Made by a program: the position numbers and the translations under genes. From Planctomycetota bacterium (GTDB taxonomy: Bacteria > Planctomycetota > Planctomycetia > Pirellulales > PNKZ01): 64,000 nucleotides of DNA. This document shows, piece by piece, positions 19,809-29,216 of this stretch; the first letter of the stretch is position 1, and each line of letters starts with the position of its first letter. The stretch covers positions 121,446 through 185,445 of the forward strand of contig JAFEBQ010000019.1 in NCBI GenBank assembly GCA_018242585.1. Reading direction: 5' to 3'. The notes under the pieces are model-generated. The model had not been told where the DNA came from and ran no database searches. It was given only the letters and a program-made list of their open reading frames with translations.

Positions 19809-20105
19809 CCGATTTGACCGCCAATCGCCTCATCCTGTACCCCCGTTCACCAAAATTCATTCGCAACTTCCCGGCTCACCGATTACCATGCAAAGGTTCG
19901 CCGCACGCTGGCCGAGCCTTCCCCCGGGAAGCCTCGCTCGGCGTGCCCGGTTCGTACCTGCTCCTTGTCCCTCTCGTACCTGAATGGCGGCACGTTCCCC
20001 ACCGCGGCGCTTGCCCTGCGCCGTGCCAGCGGTAACCTGCTGCTATTGAGATTGCACGCCCGCGCAGCCCTGCCGGGCCGACACCCCAGCCGACGGAGAA
20101 CGCTC
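19809..20105 (+). other. gene-free leader upstream of second DUF1501 gene
   Basis: About 300 bases without a convincing gene. It contains an imperfect hairpin around 19911-19942 (GCCGAG...CTTCCC/GGGAAG...CTCGGC). A start further upstream in the same frame would need an implausible leader, so this is taken as 5' untranslated sequence. No riboswitch recognised. Confidence 0.4.
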
Positions 20106-21482
20106 ATGCTCAATTTGACCGGTCGTGGAACCGCTCACACGTGCGATGGCCTGTCGCGGCGCGACTTCTTGCAAGTCGGCTCGCTGGGGGCGATTGGCCT
20201 GACGCTGGCCGATATGGTCGCCGCCGAGGCCCAGGGCAAAGTGGTGCCCGGCAAGGACGACCGGTCCTGCATCTTGATCTTCAACCTGGGCGCGCCGAGC
20301 CAGATCGACACCTGGGACATGAAGCCGGACGCGCCGTCGGAAATCCGCGGGCCGTTCAAGCCGATCAGCACCGCGTCGAGCGAGATTCAGATTTCGGAAA
20401 TCTTCCCACTGATGGCGCAGCACGCCGACAAGTACTCGCTGGTGCGCAGCTGCTACCACACCGCGGCTGCGGTACACGACACCGGACACCAGATGATGCA
20501 GACCGGGCGCTTGTTCACCGGCGGCATCAACACACCTCACGCGGGCTGCGTGGTCAGCTACTTGAAGGGTCGCCGCACCGATCTGCCGGCCCACGTCATT
20601 CTGCCCGAGCCGATGGGTCGCACCGGCGGGAACCTGCCCCACGGGCAAGACGCCGGCTTCCTGGGCAAGGCGCACGATCCGTTCGTGCTGATGGCCGACC
20701 CGTCCAAGCCTGACTTCAAGGTGCCCGACCTGCTGCCGCCGGCCCAGATTGGCGAAGCGCGCTTGAATCGGCGGCAGAAGCTGCGCGACATCGTCGACCA
20801 GACGGTAAAAGATTTCGAGGCCAGCGACGACGCCCAGTTGTTGGACAGTAACTTCCAGGCGGCGTTCCGGCTGATGACCAGCAAGCAAGCCCGCGAGGCG
20901 TTCGATCTGACGCGCGAGCCGAAGGCCGTTCGCGAGCGGTACGGCATGAACCGGTTCGGGCAATGCTGCCTGCTGTCGCGGCGGTTGGTCGAAGCCGGCG
21001 TGCGGTTCGTCACGGTCAACACCTTCTTGACCGTGTTCGATGAAATCACCTGGGACATCCACGGCAGCAAGCCGTTCACGTCGATCGAAGGCATGCGCGA
21101 TATCGTCGCGCCGATGTACGATCAGGCGTACAGCGCGTTGCTTGAGGATCTGACGCAGCGCGGCATGTTGAACAACACGCTGGTGGCGTCGCTGGCCGAG
21201 TTTGGCCGCACGCCACGCGTGAACCCGGCCGGCGGTCGCGACCACTGGCCGCAATGCTGGACCAGCGCGTTTGCTGGTGGCGGCGTGCAGGGTGGCCGCG
21301 TGGTCGGTCGCAGCGACCAGGTCGGCGGCGTGCCGGCCGAACGTCCGGTTGACGCCGGCGAGGTCGTGGGGACGATCTTCCACAGCCTGGGTTTGAACTT
21401 GGAAACCACGTTGCCTGGTCCACAGAAGCGGCCCTTCGCGCTGGTCGACCACGGCAAGCACGAGATTCGGGAATTGTTTTAA
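20106..21482 (+). CDS. DUF1501 Tat-exported protein
   Basis: 458 residues from the ATG at 20106 (GGAG about eight bases upstream). The Tat signal is GLSRRDFLQVGSLGAIGLTLADM. Family landmarks include ILIFNLGAPSQIDTWDMKP, the SCYHTAAAVHDTGHQMMQTG segment, EITWDIHGSKPF and LAEFGRTPRVNPAGGRDHW. It is more typical of the branch that sits with DUF1549/DUF1553 partners than the copy at 16770. The next gene is such a partner, 420 bases downstream across repeat element R5, so a functional pair is likely. The enzymatic role of these exported proteins is not known; proposals centre on polysaccharide or sulfate-ester handling. Confidence 0.95.
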   Translation: MLNLTGRGTAHTCDGLSRRDFLQVGSLGAIGLTLADMVAAEAQGKVVPGKDDRSCILIFNLGAPSQIDTWDMKPDAPSEIRGPFKPISTASSEIQISEIFPLMAQHADKYSLVRSCYHTAAAVHDTGHQMMQTGRLFTGGINTPHAGCVVSYLKGRRTDLPAHVILPEPMGRTGGNLPHGQDAGFLGKAHDPFVLMADPSKPDFKVPDLLPPAQIGEARLNRRQKLRDIVDQTVKDFEASDDAQLLDSNFQAAFRLMTSKQAREAFDLTREPKAVRERYGMNRFGQCCLLSRRLVEAGVRFVTVNTFLTVFDEITWDIHGSKPFTSIEGMRDIVAPMYDQAYSALLEDLTQRGMLNNTLVASLAEFGRTPRVNPAGGRDHWPQCWTSAFAGGGVQGGRVVGRSDQVGGVPAERPVDAGEVVGTIFHSLGLNLETTLPGPQKRPFALVDHGKHEIRELF

Positions 21483-21495
21483 TCGGCCGTGTTCA

Positions 21496-21660
21496 CACCT
21501 CTCCCTTTCAGGGAGAGGTCGCGAGCGCAGCGAAGCGGGTGAGGGTAAAGACGTTCACGACCAAACGACTATGCAGTCAGAGATCAGCTCTGGGCGCAAA
21601 GCGTGTTGGCGAGCGGCGCGTTGACCCTCCCCCTGGCCCCTCCCTGGAAGGGAGGGGTGT
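21496..21660 (+). repeat. R5: paired-arm repeat element (B arm - spacer - inverted D arm)
   Basis: Arm B 21496-21546 (CTCTCCC/GGGAGAG hairpin, ends GGTGAGGGT), spacer 21547-21623, inverted arm D 21624-21660. The spacer aligns with that of R1 in the same direction (both start AAAGACGTT and end near GCGCGTT) while the arm order is swapped. Confidence 0.85.
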
Positions 21661-21902
21661 TGACGAATAGCCAGCACGGACTTGAACATCGAGATTCGCG
21701 CGGCCCTTTGTTGAGCAAGATGTCAGTACCAACCGAGGACACCGGTCCTTGGCGCTTTGTCGTGCAAGGCGACAGAGTAGTATGAGAAGTGTCGTCGCAG
21801 GGCCGCCTCCGGCTGGGTAGGGCGGACTTATCGCCTGGGACGCACGGCAAACTACATTTCGTCGGTCGCTGCCCCACAAGCGACCGAGGAGGTGCGACTT
21901 GC
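21661..21902 (+). other. gene-free leader upstream of DUF1549/1553 gene
   Basis: No gene seen. The stretch carries several short inverted repeats and ends in the strong ribosome-binding site GAGGAGGT eight bases before the ATG at 21903, which decides that start against a longer in-frame reading. Confidence 0.4.
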
Positions 21903-24413
21903 ATGCCTCGCTGTCAATCATTGCGCATATCTCGCCGCCGCGTTGTCGTCGCTAGCCGGTTGTTCACTGCCGCGGCGCTTCTTTTCTGTTCCGCCTGCGC
22001 AGCCTCTGCCGCAGACAACGCCGGGCAACTGGTGATCCTGCCTGGCAAGATCGAGTTGGCCAGCTCCGAAGCGCGCCTCGCGCCGCTGGCCGAACGTGTT
22101 GACGCGGTAGGCATGGCGCACGGCCACGTCTCGAAGGAGCTGGCCTGGTCGGTCGACGATCCGAAAGTCGCCGTGCTCGAAGACGGCATTTTGCGCCCGA
22201 CCGGTAACGGCACGACCAAGCTTCGCGCCAAGTTTGGCAACGAATCGGCCGAAGCGCCGGTCACCGTCCGCAACATGGACAAGCCGTTCACCTGGAGCTT
22301 CCGCAATCACGTCGAAAGCGTGCTGGCCAAGGCCGGCTGCAGCACGGGTCCTTGTCACGGTGCCCAAGCCGGAAAGGGGGGCTTCAAAATCTCGTTGCTT
22401 GGCTACGACTCGGCCGGCGATCATTCGGTGATCACGCGCCAAGCCCGCGGACGCCGCGTGGTGTTGAGCGACCCGGGACATAGCTTGCTGTTGACCAAGC
22501 CGACCGGGCTGGTGCCGCACAAGGGGGGCGTGCGATTCAAGGACGACTCGATCGAGTATCGGGTGCTGGCCGAGTGGATCGCCGCCGGCGCGCCCGCGCC
22601 GCGCGACGACGACCCGCGCATCGAGCGGTTGGAGATTCTGCCGTCCCAGGCGCAACTTCGGCCGGGCGAAAAACAGCCGCTGCTCGTGCTGGCCCATTTC
22701 ACCGATGGCCGCGTCGAAGACATCACTCGCTGGGCGCGTTACACCTCGACCAACGAATCGGTTAACCAGGTAAGCGACCGCGGGCTGGTCAGCGTGGTCG
22801 GTTACGGCGAAGGGGCGATCACGGCCTGGTACCTGAGCAAGGTCGTCGTGGCCACCGTGGCCGCGCCCTATCAGAAAGAGATTCCCGCCGAGGTGTTCAG
22901 CAAAGCGCCGCAGCGGAACCTGATTGACAAGTTGGTGCTCGAAAAGCTCAAGAGCCTGAACATTCCGCCTTCGCCACCGACGAGTGACGGCGAGTTCCTG
23001 CGCCGCGCGTACCTCGACACGATCGGCATGCTGCCCACGGTTGACGAGGTGACGGCGTTCCTAGCCGACAAGCGCGCCGACAAGCGCGATCGGCTGATCG
23101 AGTCGCTGCTGCATCGCCCCGAGTTCGTCGACTATTGGTCGTACAAGTGGGCTGACTTACTGCTGGTGAACAGCGAACGCTTGAAGACCTCGGCCGGTGA
23201 AGGGGGCGATCCGCGGTCGTCGCAGATGTGGGCCTATTACTCCTGGATTCGCCGGCACGTCGAAGCCGACTCGCCGTGGGACGCCATGGTTCGCGAGTTG
23301 CTGACCTCGACCGGCAGTACCTTGGAAAACGGCGCGGCCAACTACTTCCTGCTGCACAAAGACCCGTTGGACCTGGCCGAGACCACGACCGTGGCCTTCA
23401 TGGGGACGAACATCAACTGTGCCCGCTGCCACAACCATCCGTTGGAAAAATGGACCAACGACCAGTACTACCAGATGGCCAACATGTTCTCGCGCGTGCG
23501 AATCAAGCTGACCCCCGACGGTGGCAACGTGATCTATGCCGCCACCGAGGGCGATCTGGTCCAGCCGCTGACCGGCAAGCCGCAGCCGCCGCGCCCCCTG
23601 GACGGCAAAGCGGTGGACATCGACTCGCCGGCCGATCGGCGCGTGGCGCTGGCCACCTGGCTGGTCGGTCCCGAGAACCCGGCCTTTGCCCGCTCGGTTA
23701 CCAATCGGGTCTGGGCCAACTTCATGGGAATCGGACTGGTCGAGTATGTCGACGACATGCGGGTTACGAACCCGGCCACGAATGACAAGCTGCTGAGCGC
23801 GCTGGCCCATCACCTGGTCGAAAACAAGTACGACCTCAAGTCGCTGATGCGGTTGATCCTGCAGTCGGCGACCTACCAGCGCGACAGCCGACCCGTGCCG
23901 GGCAACGAACAAGATCGCCGGTTCTACTCGCGCTACTACCCGCGGCGGCTGATGGCCGAAGTGCTCTTGGACGCGGTGAGCCAGGCGACCGGCGCGCCGA
24001 CCGAGTTCAAGGGCTACCCCGTTGGGTGGCGCGCGTTGCAACTGCCCGACTCGGGCGTGTCGTCATACTTCTTGGAGACGTTCGGCCGACCCGACCGATT
24101 GGTCACGTGCGAGTGCGAACGAACCCAGGAGCCGTCGATGGTGCAGGTGTTGCACATCTCGAACGGCGAAACGATGAACAACAAGCTGCAAGCCAAGGGG
24201 AACCGCATCGACGGCTGGCTGACGGCCAAGGCGAAGCCCGAGCAGATGATCGAGCAGGCCTACCTGGCCGCGCTGGCTCGCCAGCCGACGCCGCAAGAGC
24301 GCGACAAGATCCTGGCCGTGCTGGCCGAGTCGCCGGCCGCAGAACAACGACAAGTGATCGAGGATCTAATGTGGGGCATTTTGAGTAGCAAAGAGTTTCT
24401 CTTTAATCACTAG
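21903..24413 (+). CDS. DUF1549/DUF1553 protein with N-terminal bacterial Ig-like domain
   Basis: 836 residues from the ATG at 21903, selected by GAGGAGGT eight bases upstream. A signal peptide ends near SAADN. Residues about 40-120 form a Big-2/Ig-like beta domain (WSVDDPKVAVLEDGILRPTG). A cytochrome-like CSTGPCH site near 142 opens a PSCyt-like segment, followed by a second Ig-like region around 250-325. DUF1549 spans about 335-540 and includes FLRRAYLDTIGMLPT and INCARCHNHPLEKW with a CXXCH. DUF1553 fills the C-terminus (RRVALATWLVGPENPAFARS, LILQSATYQRDS, YPRRLMAEVLLDA). Family members are exported and planctomycete-specific; activity is unknown, haem binding is plausible. Forms a set with the DUF1501 gene upstream. 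Confidence 0.94.
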   Translation: MPRCQSLRISRRRVVVASRLFTAAALLFCSACAASAADNAGQLVILPGKIELASSEARLAPLAERVDAVGMAHGHVSKELAWSVDDPKVAVLEDGILRPTGNGTTKLRAKFGNESAEAPVTVRNMDKPFTWSFRNHVESVLAKAGCSTGPCHGAQAGKGGFKISLLGYDSAGDHSVITRQARGRRVVLSDPGHSLLLTKPTGLVPHKGGVRFKDDSIEYRVLAEWIAAGAPAPRDDDPRIERLEILPSQAQLRPGEKQPLLVLAHFTDGRVEDITRWARYTSTNESVNQVSDRGLVSVVGYGEGAITAWYLSKVVVATVAAPYQKEIPAEVFSKAPQRNLIDKLVLEKLKSLNIPPSPPTSDGEFLRRAYLDTIGMLPTVDEVTAFLADKRADKRDRLIESLLHRPEFVDYWSYKWADLLLVNSERLKTSAGEGGDPRSSQMWAYYSWIRRHVEADSPWDAMVRELLTSTGSTLENGAANYFLLHKDPLDLAETTTVAFMGTNINCARCHNHPLEKWTNDQYYQMANMFSRVRIKLTPDGGNVIYAATEGDLVQPLTGKPQPPRPLDGKAVDIDSPADRRVALATWLVGPENPAFARSVTNRVWANFMGIGLVEYVDDMRVTNPATNDKLLSALAHHLVENKYDLKSLMRLILQSATYQRDSRPVPGNEQDRRFYSRYYPRRLMAEVLLDAVSQATGAPTEFKGYPVGWRALQLPDSGVSSYFLETFGRPDRLVTCECERTQEPSMVQVLHISNGETMNNKLQAKGNRIDGWLTAKAKPEQMIEQAYLAALARQPTPQERDKILAVLAESPAAEQRQVIEDLMWGILSSKEFLFNH

Positions 24414-24419
24414 GGATTT

Positions 24420-24556
24420 AGCCACGGAGACACGGAGACGCTGAGGTTAGCACGGAGGCGGCGTGTCCGTTGTCAGTGGTCCGTTGCGATTCGAATCATT
24501 TGTTCGTGGATTTGTTTTCTCCGTGCAAACCTCCGTGACACCGTGCCTCCGTGGCA
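24420..24556. repeat. W9 inverted repeat with embedded W4 arm
   Basis: W9 words (CACGGAGACACGGAG) at 24420-24460 pair with CTCCGTG words at 24518-24556; a single W4 arm (GTCCGTTGTCAGTGGTCCGTTG) lies at 24463-24487 in the loop. It separates the DUF1553 stop from the next ATG. Confidence 0.85.
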
Positions 24557-24573
24557 AAGTTAGGCGTCGAACC

Positions 24574-27500
24574 ATGCAAATCAGAAATATCTTGGCGGCC
24601 TGGTTGGTAGTGGCGGGCTGGGCTTCGTTGGCCTGTGGCGCTGACGCCCCTGATTTCCAGCGGGACGTTGCTCCGGTGTTGCGCAAGTATTGCGTGTCGT
24701 GCCATGCGGCCGACGACCCCGAGAACGGGCTCGTACTCGATAGCTTCGCTGGCCTGCAAAAGGGTGGCGAGAATGGCGCGGCCGTGGTGCCCGGCGCGGC
24801 CGACAAAAGCCGGCTGATCCTGATGATCGAGGGCAAAACCAAGCCGGTCATGCCACCCAAGGACAACGAAGCGCCGACCGCGGCCGAGATCGCCTTGCTG
24901 CGCCGCTGGGTCGAAGCGGGCGCCAAGGGCCCCGCCGCCGGCGACGCGCCGCAGATCACGACTCTGGTGACTCCCAAGATCAAGCTTCGCGCGCCGGCCC
25001 GCAAGAGTCTGACCGCGGCGGCATTCAGCCCCGACGGCAAGCTGCTGGCCTTGGGAGCCTATGGCGAAGTGCAACTGGTCAACGTCACCACGCAAGCGCT
25101 CGCGCGGCAACTGGCCGACATTCACGGCAATGTGGCGACGCTCGGCTTTACGGCCGACGGCAAGCAGTTGGTCGTGGCCGCTGGCGAGCCGGGCGTGTAT
25201 GGCGAGGCGACGGTCTGGGAAATCCCTAGCGGCAAGCTGGTCCGCCGCGTTGTCGGCCACAAGGACAGCTTGTACGCCGTGGCGGTCGACCCCAGCGGCA
25301 AGTTGCTGGCCACCGGCAGCTATGACCAGCAGATCAAGCTCTGGCAGTTGGCCGACGGTCGCGAGCTGCGCACGCTCACCGGGCACAACGGCGCGATCTT
25401 CGACCTGGCCTTTCGCCCCGACGGCAAAGTGCTGGCCAGCGCCAGCGGCGACCGGACGATCAAGCTGTGGGATGTCGCCACCGGCGCGCGGCTGGACACC
25501 CTGTCGCAACCGCTCAAGGAACAGAACGCCGTCGCCTTCAATCCCGACGGCACGCAACTGGCCGCCGGCGGCGTTGACAGCCGCATTCGCATTTACGGCA
25601 TCAGTAAGGACGCGGCCGAGAACACCAACCCGCTGTTGTTCACCCGGTTCGGTCACGAGGGGGCGGTGTTGCGGCTGGCCTACGCACGCGGCGGCGGCAC
25701 ACTGGTCAGCGCCGGCGAAGATCGCGCGATCCGTGTCTGGGACACCAAGAACTACACCGAACGCCGGCAATTCGGCAAGCAGAGCGACTTGCCGCAAGGG
25801 CTGGCGATTGCCGCCGACGGCAAGGCGTTGGCCATCGCCCGGCTCGACGGAACCTGGGGGCTGTTCGACGCGATGAGCGGCGCGGCCCTGCTGCCGCCTA
25901 AGCCGGAATTGGCGTCGATCGATCGGCGCGGCCTGCAAAGCGGCCAGTCCATGCGCGTGAAGTTGACGGGCAAGAACCTGGGCGGTGCCACGGGCGCGAC
26001 CCTGCGCGCGGCCGGCGTCGATGCCAAGCTGCTGAGCGCGAAACTGGTGGCCGATCCGAAAGCGATGGCCGGCGAGCTGCAGCTTGACCTGCTGGCCGCG
26101 GCCGGCGTGCCGCGCACGGCGGCCATGCTCGCGGTCGCCGGGCCGGGCGGTGCGAGCAACGAATTGACGATTTATATCGACGACTTGCCGCAAGTGGTTG
26201 AAGCCGAGCCGAATGATGTCCGCGGCAAAGCGACACAGGTCACGATGCCGACCGCTTACTGGGGGAACATCGCCTCGCCCGGCGATCAGGACCATTACCA
26301 GTTCGAAGCCGCTGCCGGCGAGACGATTGTGGCCGAACTGTCGGCCAAGCGGATCGGCTCGACGCTGAACGCGACGCTGATCCTGCTGGACCCGCAAGGG
26401 GAAGTCGTGGCCAGCAACAACGATTTCGACGGCCAGGCCGATCCGCTGTTGGCGTACAAGATTCCCGCCGCGGGGCGTTACACCTTGCGAGTTCACGATC
26501 TGACGATGCAGGGAATGGCGACGAACTATTACCGGTTGAGCGTGGGCAAGTTTGCCTACGTGACGGGCGCTTACCCGCTAACGATTTCCGTCGGGCGCGA
26601 AACGTCGGTCGAGTTGGTGGGCTACAACCTGCCGATGGGGCACAGCGTGAAGCTGTCGCCGACCGCGGCGGGGGATGTACCGGTGCCGGTCGATGCCAAG
26701 CAATATCGCGTGGCCCGCGCGCTGCAGGTGATGGCGACCGGAGATCGCGAATCGCTAGAGAAGGAACCGAACGACGAGTCGGCCCAAGCCACGCCGATCG
26801 GCACGATTCCGCCCACCGGGTTGGTGAGCGTGAACGGACGGATCGGCCCGCGTCACCAGAACGGCCAGGAAGATTTCGACCTGTTCCGGTTCGAGGCCGA
26901 GCCGGGTCAGCAGATCGTGATCGAAACGCTGGCCGCGCGGCGCAGCTCGCCGGTCGACACCAAAATCGAAGTCCTGCACGCCGCCGGCAAGCCGGTCGAG
27001 CGGGTGCTGCTACAGGCGATGCTCGATTCGAGCCTCACCTTCCGGCCCATCAACTCGGACCAGCTCGACCCGCGTCTGACCAATTGGGAAGAGATCGGGT
27101 TGAATCAGTTGCTCTACATGCAAGGCGAAGTCGGCAAGATCTTCCGCATGCCGCAAGGGCCCGACTCGGGTTCGCAGTTGTATGCCTTGAACGGCAAGCG
27201 GCGAGCCTACTTTGACACGAGCGGCGTGGCCCACGCCATGGACGAAGCTTGTTACATCGTCGAGCCGCACGCGCCGGGGACGCAACTGACGCCGAATGGC
27301 TTGCCAGTATTCAAAGTCTTTTACGCCAACGACGACGACAGCGATCGCAAGCTGGGGGCCGATTCACGCGTCCACTTCACGGCGCCGGCGCGGGGGAGCT
27401 ACCTGGTCCGGGTGCGCGACGTGCGCGGCTTTGGCGGCGATCGGTTCGCGTATCGGCTGACGCTGCACACGGCCCAGCCCGACTTCACCGTCACGCTGGC

Positions 27501-28194
27501 GACGGCCAAGCCGGCCATCGAAGCCAAGAGCGGCGTCGGACTGTTGTTCCGCACGGAGCGGATCGACGGCTTTGACGGGGACATCCAACTGGAGTTCGAG
27601 AATGTCCCGCCGGGCTACACCGCGACGTCAACGACGATTCAAGCCGGCCACGTCGAAGCCCGCAGCTTGCTGCTGGCCGGCGAGGTGAAGGAACTGGGCG
27701 ATTGGAGCAAGGTCCGCATCACCGCCAAGGCCGAGATCAATGGCCAGTTGGTGACCAAGCCGGTGGCGAACATGCTGACCCCCGCCAAGCTGGTCGAGCA
27801 GCCCAAGGTGCGCATCTTTTTGGAGCCGCGCGAGCTGACGATTGCGCCGGGCACGACCATCAAAGCCAAACTGCGGATCGAACGGCTGGGCTTCGAAGGA
27901 CCGGTGGCGTTCGATGTGCAGAACTTGCCGCACGGGATCATCGTGGACAACATCGGGCTGAATGGCATTCTGATTCCGGCCAAGGACAGCGAGCGCGAGT
28001 TGTTCTTGAACGCGGCGGACTTTGTGCCCGAGACCGATCGGTACTGCTTTGCCGAGGCCAAAATCCCCCGCGCGACCAAGGATCCGGTCCCGCCGGCGGC
28101 GACGCCGGCCGTGATGTTGCACGTGCGCCGCGGGCCGGGCGTGCTAGCCCGCGCTGAAGCGGAAGCCCCACAAGTGGCGGCTCCCAAGAAATAA
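24574..28194 (+). CDS. PSCyt1 - WD40 propeller - PPC-domain secreted protein
   Basis: 1206 residues from the ATG at 24574; the upstream in-frame part is W9 repeat and is excluded. Signal peptide ends near SLACGAD. A planctomycete-type cytochrome segment follows (FQRDVAPVLRKYCVSCH, one CXXCH near residue 40). Residues about 145-440 hold WD40 blades, the clearest being GSYDQQIKLWQLADGRELRTL and SASGDRTIKLWDVATG. The C-terminal two thirds contain PPC (bacterial pre-peptidase C-terminal) beta domains, for example VEAEPNDVRGKATQV and LEKEPNDESAQATPIG, each with the ExEPND phrase. Such proteins are thought to be large extracellular or periplasmic scaffolds. It follows the DUF1501 and DUF1553 genes and likely works with them; haem attachment and partners are inferred. 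Confidence 0.93.
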   Translation: MQIRNILAAWLVVAGWASLACGADAPDFQRDVAPVLRKYCVSCHAADDPENGLVLDSFAGLQKGGENGAAVVPGAADKSRLILMIEGKTKPVMPPKDNEAPTAAEIALLRRWVEAGAKGPAAGDAPQITTLVTPKIKLRAPARKSLTAAAFSPDGKLLALGAYGEVQLVNVTTQALARQLADIHGNVATLGFTADGKQLVVAAGEPGVYGEATVWEIPSGKLVRRVVGHKDSLYAVAVDPSGKLLATGSYDQQIKLWQLADGRELRTLTGHNGAIFDLAFRPDGKVLASASGDRTIKLWDVATGARLDTLSQPLKEQNAVAFNPDGTQLAAGGVDSRIRIYGISKDAAENTNPLLFTRFGHEGAVLRLAYARGGGTLVSAGEDRAIRVWDTKNYTERRQFGKQSDLPQGLAIAADGKALAIARLDGTWGLFDAMSGAALLPPKPELASIDRRGLQSGQSMRVKLTGKNLGGATGATLRAAGVDAKLLSAKLVADPKAMAGELQLDLLAAAGVPRTAAMLAVAGPGGASNELTIYIDDLPQVVEAEPNDVRGKATQVTMPTAYWGNIASPGDQDHYQFEAAAGETIVAELSAKRIGSTLNATLILLDPQGEVVASNNDFDGQADPLLAYKIPAAGRYTLRVHDLTMQGMATNYYRLSVGKFAYVTGAYPLTISVGRETSVELVGYNLPMGHSVKLSPTAAGDVPVPVDAKQYRVARALQVMATGDRESLEKEPNDESAQATPIGTIPPTGLVSVNGRIGPRHQNGQEDFDLFRFEAEPGQQIVIETLAARRSSPVDTKIEVLHAAGKPVERVLLQAMLDSSLTFRPINSDQLDPRLTNWEEIGLNQLLYMQGEVGKIFRMPQGPDSGSQLYALNGKRRAYFDTSGVAHAMDEACYIVEPHAPGTQLTPNGLPVFKVFYANDDDSDRKLGADSRVHFTAPARGSYLVRVRDVRGFGGDRFAYRLTLHTAQPDFTVTLATAKPAIEAKSGVGLLFRTERIDGFDGDIQLEFENVPPGYTATSTTIQAGHVEARSLLLAGEVKELGDWSKVRITAKAEINGQLVTKPVANMLTPAKLVEQPKVRIFLEPRELTIAPGTTIKAKLRIERLGFEGPVAFDVQNLPHGIIVDNIGLNGILIPAKDSERELFLNAADFVPETDRYCFAEAKIPRATKDPVPPAATPAVMLHVRRGPGVLARAEAEAPQVAAPKK

Positions 28195-28203
28195 CACGGG
28201 GAG

Positions 28204-28368
28204 AAATTGAACTGCAAAGGACGCAAAGAAAACACAGGGAAGTTAAACGCAGAGAGCGCGGAGGGTCGCTGAGAGAAAAGGGTGAAATCCATCCCCTGCG
28301 CATCTCAGCGCTCGCTGCGATTCAGATTGCCTTTTTTTCTTTGCGACCTTTGCGTCTTTGCGGTGAAA
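28204..28368. repeat. W6/W8 concentric inverted repeat
   Basis: Outer W6 arms 28204-28231 and 28332-28368 (GCAAAGGACGCAAAG / CTTTGCGTCTTTGCGG) enclose W8 arms 28244-28275 and 28300-28324 (CGCAGAGAGCGCGGAG / CTCAGCGCTCGCTGCG). It fills the gap between the WD40 gene and the zincin gene. Confidence 0.85.
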
Positions 28369-28374
28369 ATCCCA

Positions 28375-28797
28375 ATGAACGACCGGCCGCGAATGTCGAT
28401 GCGCGCGTTTGTGGCTTTGGCGCGCGAGGCAATGGGTCAACTGCCGGCGCCGTTTCATGCCTGGCTCGAGAACGTGGTCGTCGATGTCGAGCTGTCGCCG
28501 TCGCCCGCGCTGTGCGAGGAGATGGAACTCGAATCTCCCGACGACCTGTTCGGTCTGTTTCAGGGTCACGCGGTGACCGAGCAGGAATACGGCGACCACT
28601 TGCCGAACCGAATCCTACTGTTCAAGCGGCCGATCGAACGAGCCTGCCGCAGTCGGGCCGAGGTGGTCTACGAGATTCGCCGCACGGTGATCCACGAATT
28701 GGCGCACCACTTCGGCTACTCGGAGGCAGACCTGGACGAGTTCGAATCGCAACCCAGCCCGTTCGATGAACCGGGTTCTTCGAAGGAAGAAAACTAA
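28375..28797 (+). CDS. small zincin-like metallopeptidase family protein
   Basis: 140 residues from the ATG at 28375. The zinc site HExxH is present as VIHELAHHFG (His107, Glu108, His111), preceded by an EIRRT helix and followed by an acidic tail (EADLDEFES). Length and motif placement match the short metallopeptidase family once called DUF1025 (Zincin_1), which is cytoplasmic and of unknown substrate. An upstream in-frame extension is discarded because it is translated W6 repeat. The gene is followed by 420 bases of word repeats. Confidence 0.88.
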   Translation: MNDRPRMSMRAFVALAREAMGQLPAPFHAWLENVVVDVELSPSPALCEEMELESPDDLFGLFQGHAVTEQEYGDHLPNRILLFKRPIERACRSRAEVVYEIRRTVIHELAHHFGYSEADLDEFESQPSPFDEPGSSKEEN

Positions 28798-28830
28798 CCA
28801 CGACGGTTTGGTGACACGAGAGAAGAGGAT

Positions 28831-29087
28831 TCACCGCAGAGACGCAGGGGCCGCAGAGAAGACCGCAGGAGGAGCGGGAAGCACTCGGGATTCGACCACG
28901 ACGACACGACGAACACGACGTTGGAAAATGGTGCAATTTGAACCGCAGAGACGCGGAGGGCGCAGAGAAGACATTGAAAAGGTGAGCGAAAAGCATGCTT
29001 TAACACGTGGTCATTGGTGTTTCAGCATTCATCACTTATCACTCCGCACTCATCATTTCCTACGTCGTGTTCGTCGTGGTCGAATGC
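28831..29087. repeat. W8 and W7 word repeats, inverted W7 pair
   Basis: W7 arms at 28889-28921 (TTCGACCACGACGACACGACG) and 29058-29087 (CGTCGTGTTCGTCGTGGTCGAA) are reverse complements. W8 words (ACCGCAGAGACGC) occur at 28831-28870 and 28935-28970. Nothing gene-like between 28798 and 29216. Confidence 0.8.
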
Positions 29088-29216
29088 TTAAGTTTTTCGG
29101 CATTGAAGCAAAGCGCTTGCAACTGTTCCAGGAGCTGCATACAAGGGTCAATATCCCGCCTGTTGATGGTCCTCGCTTGGCAGCCTTCCCGATTCCTTTG
29201 TCGTGGTGAGTTGATT

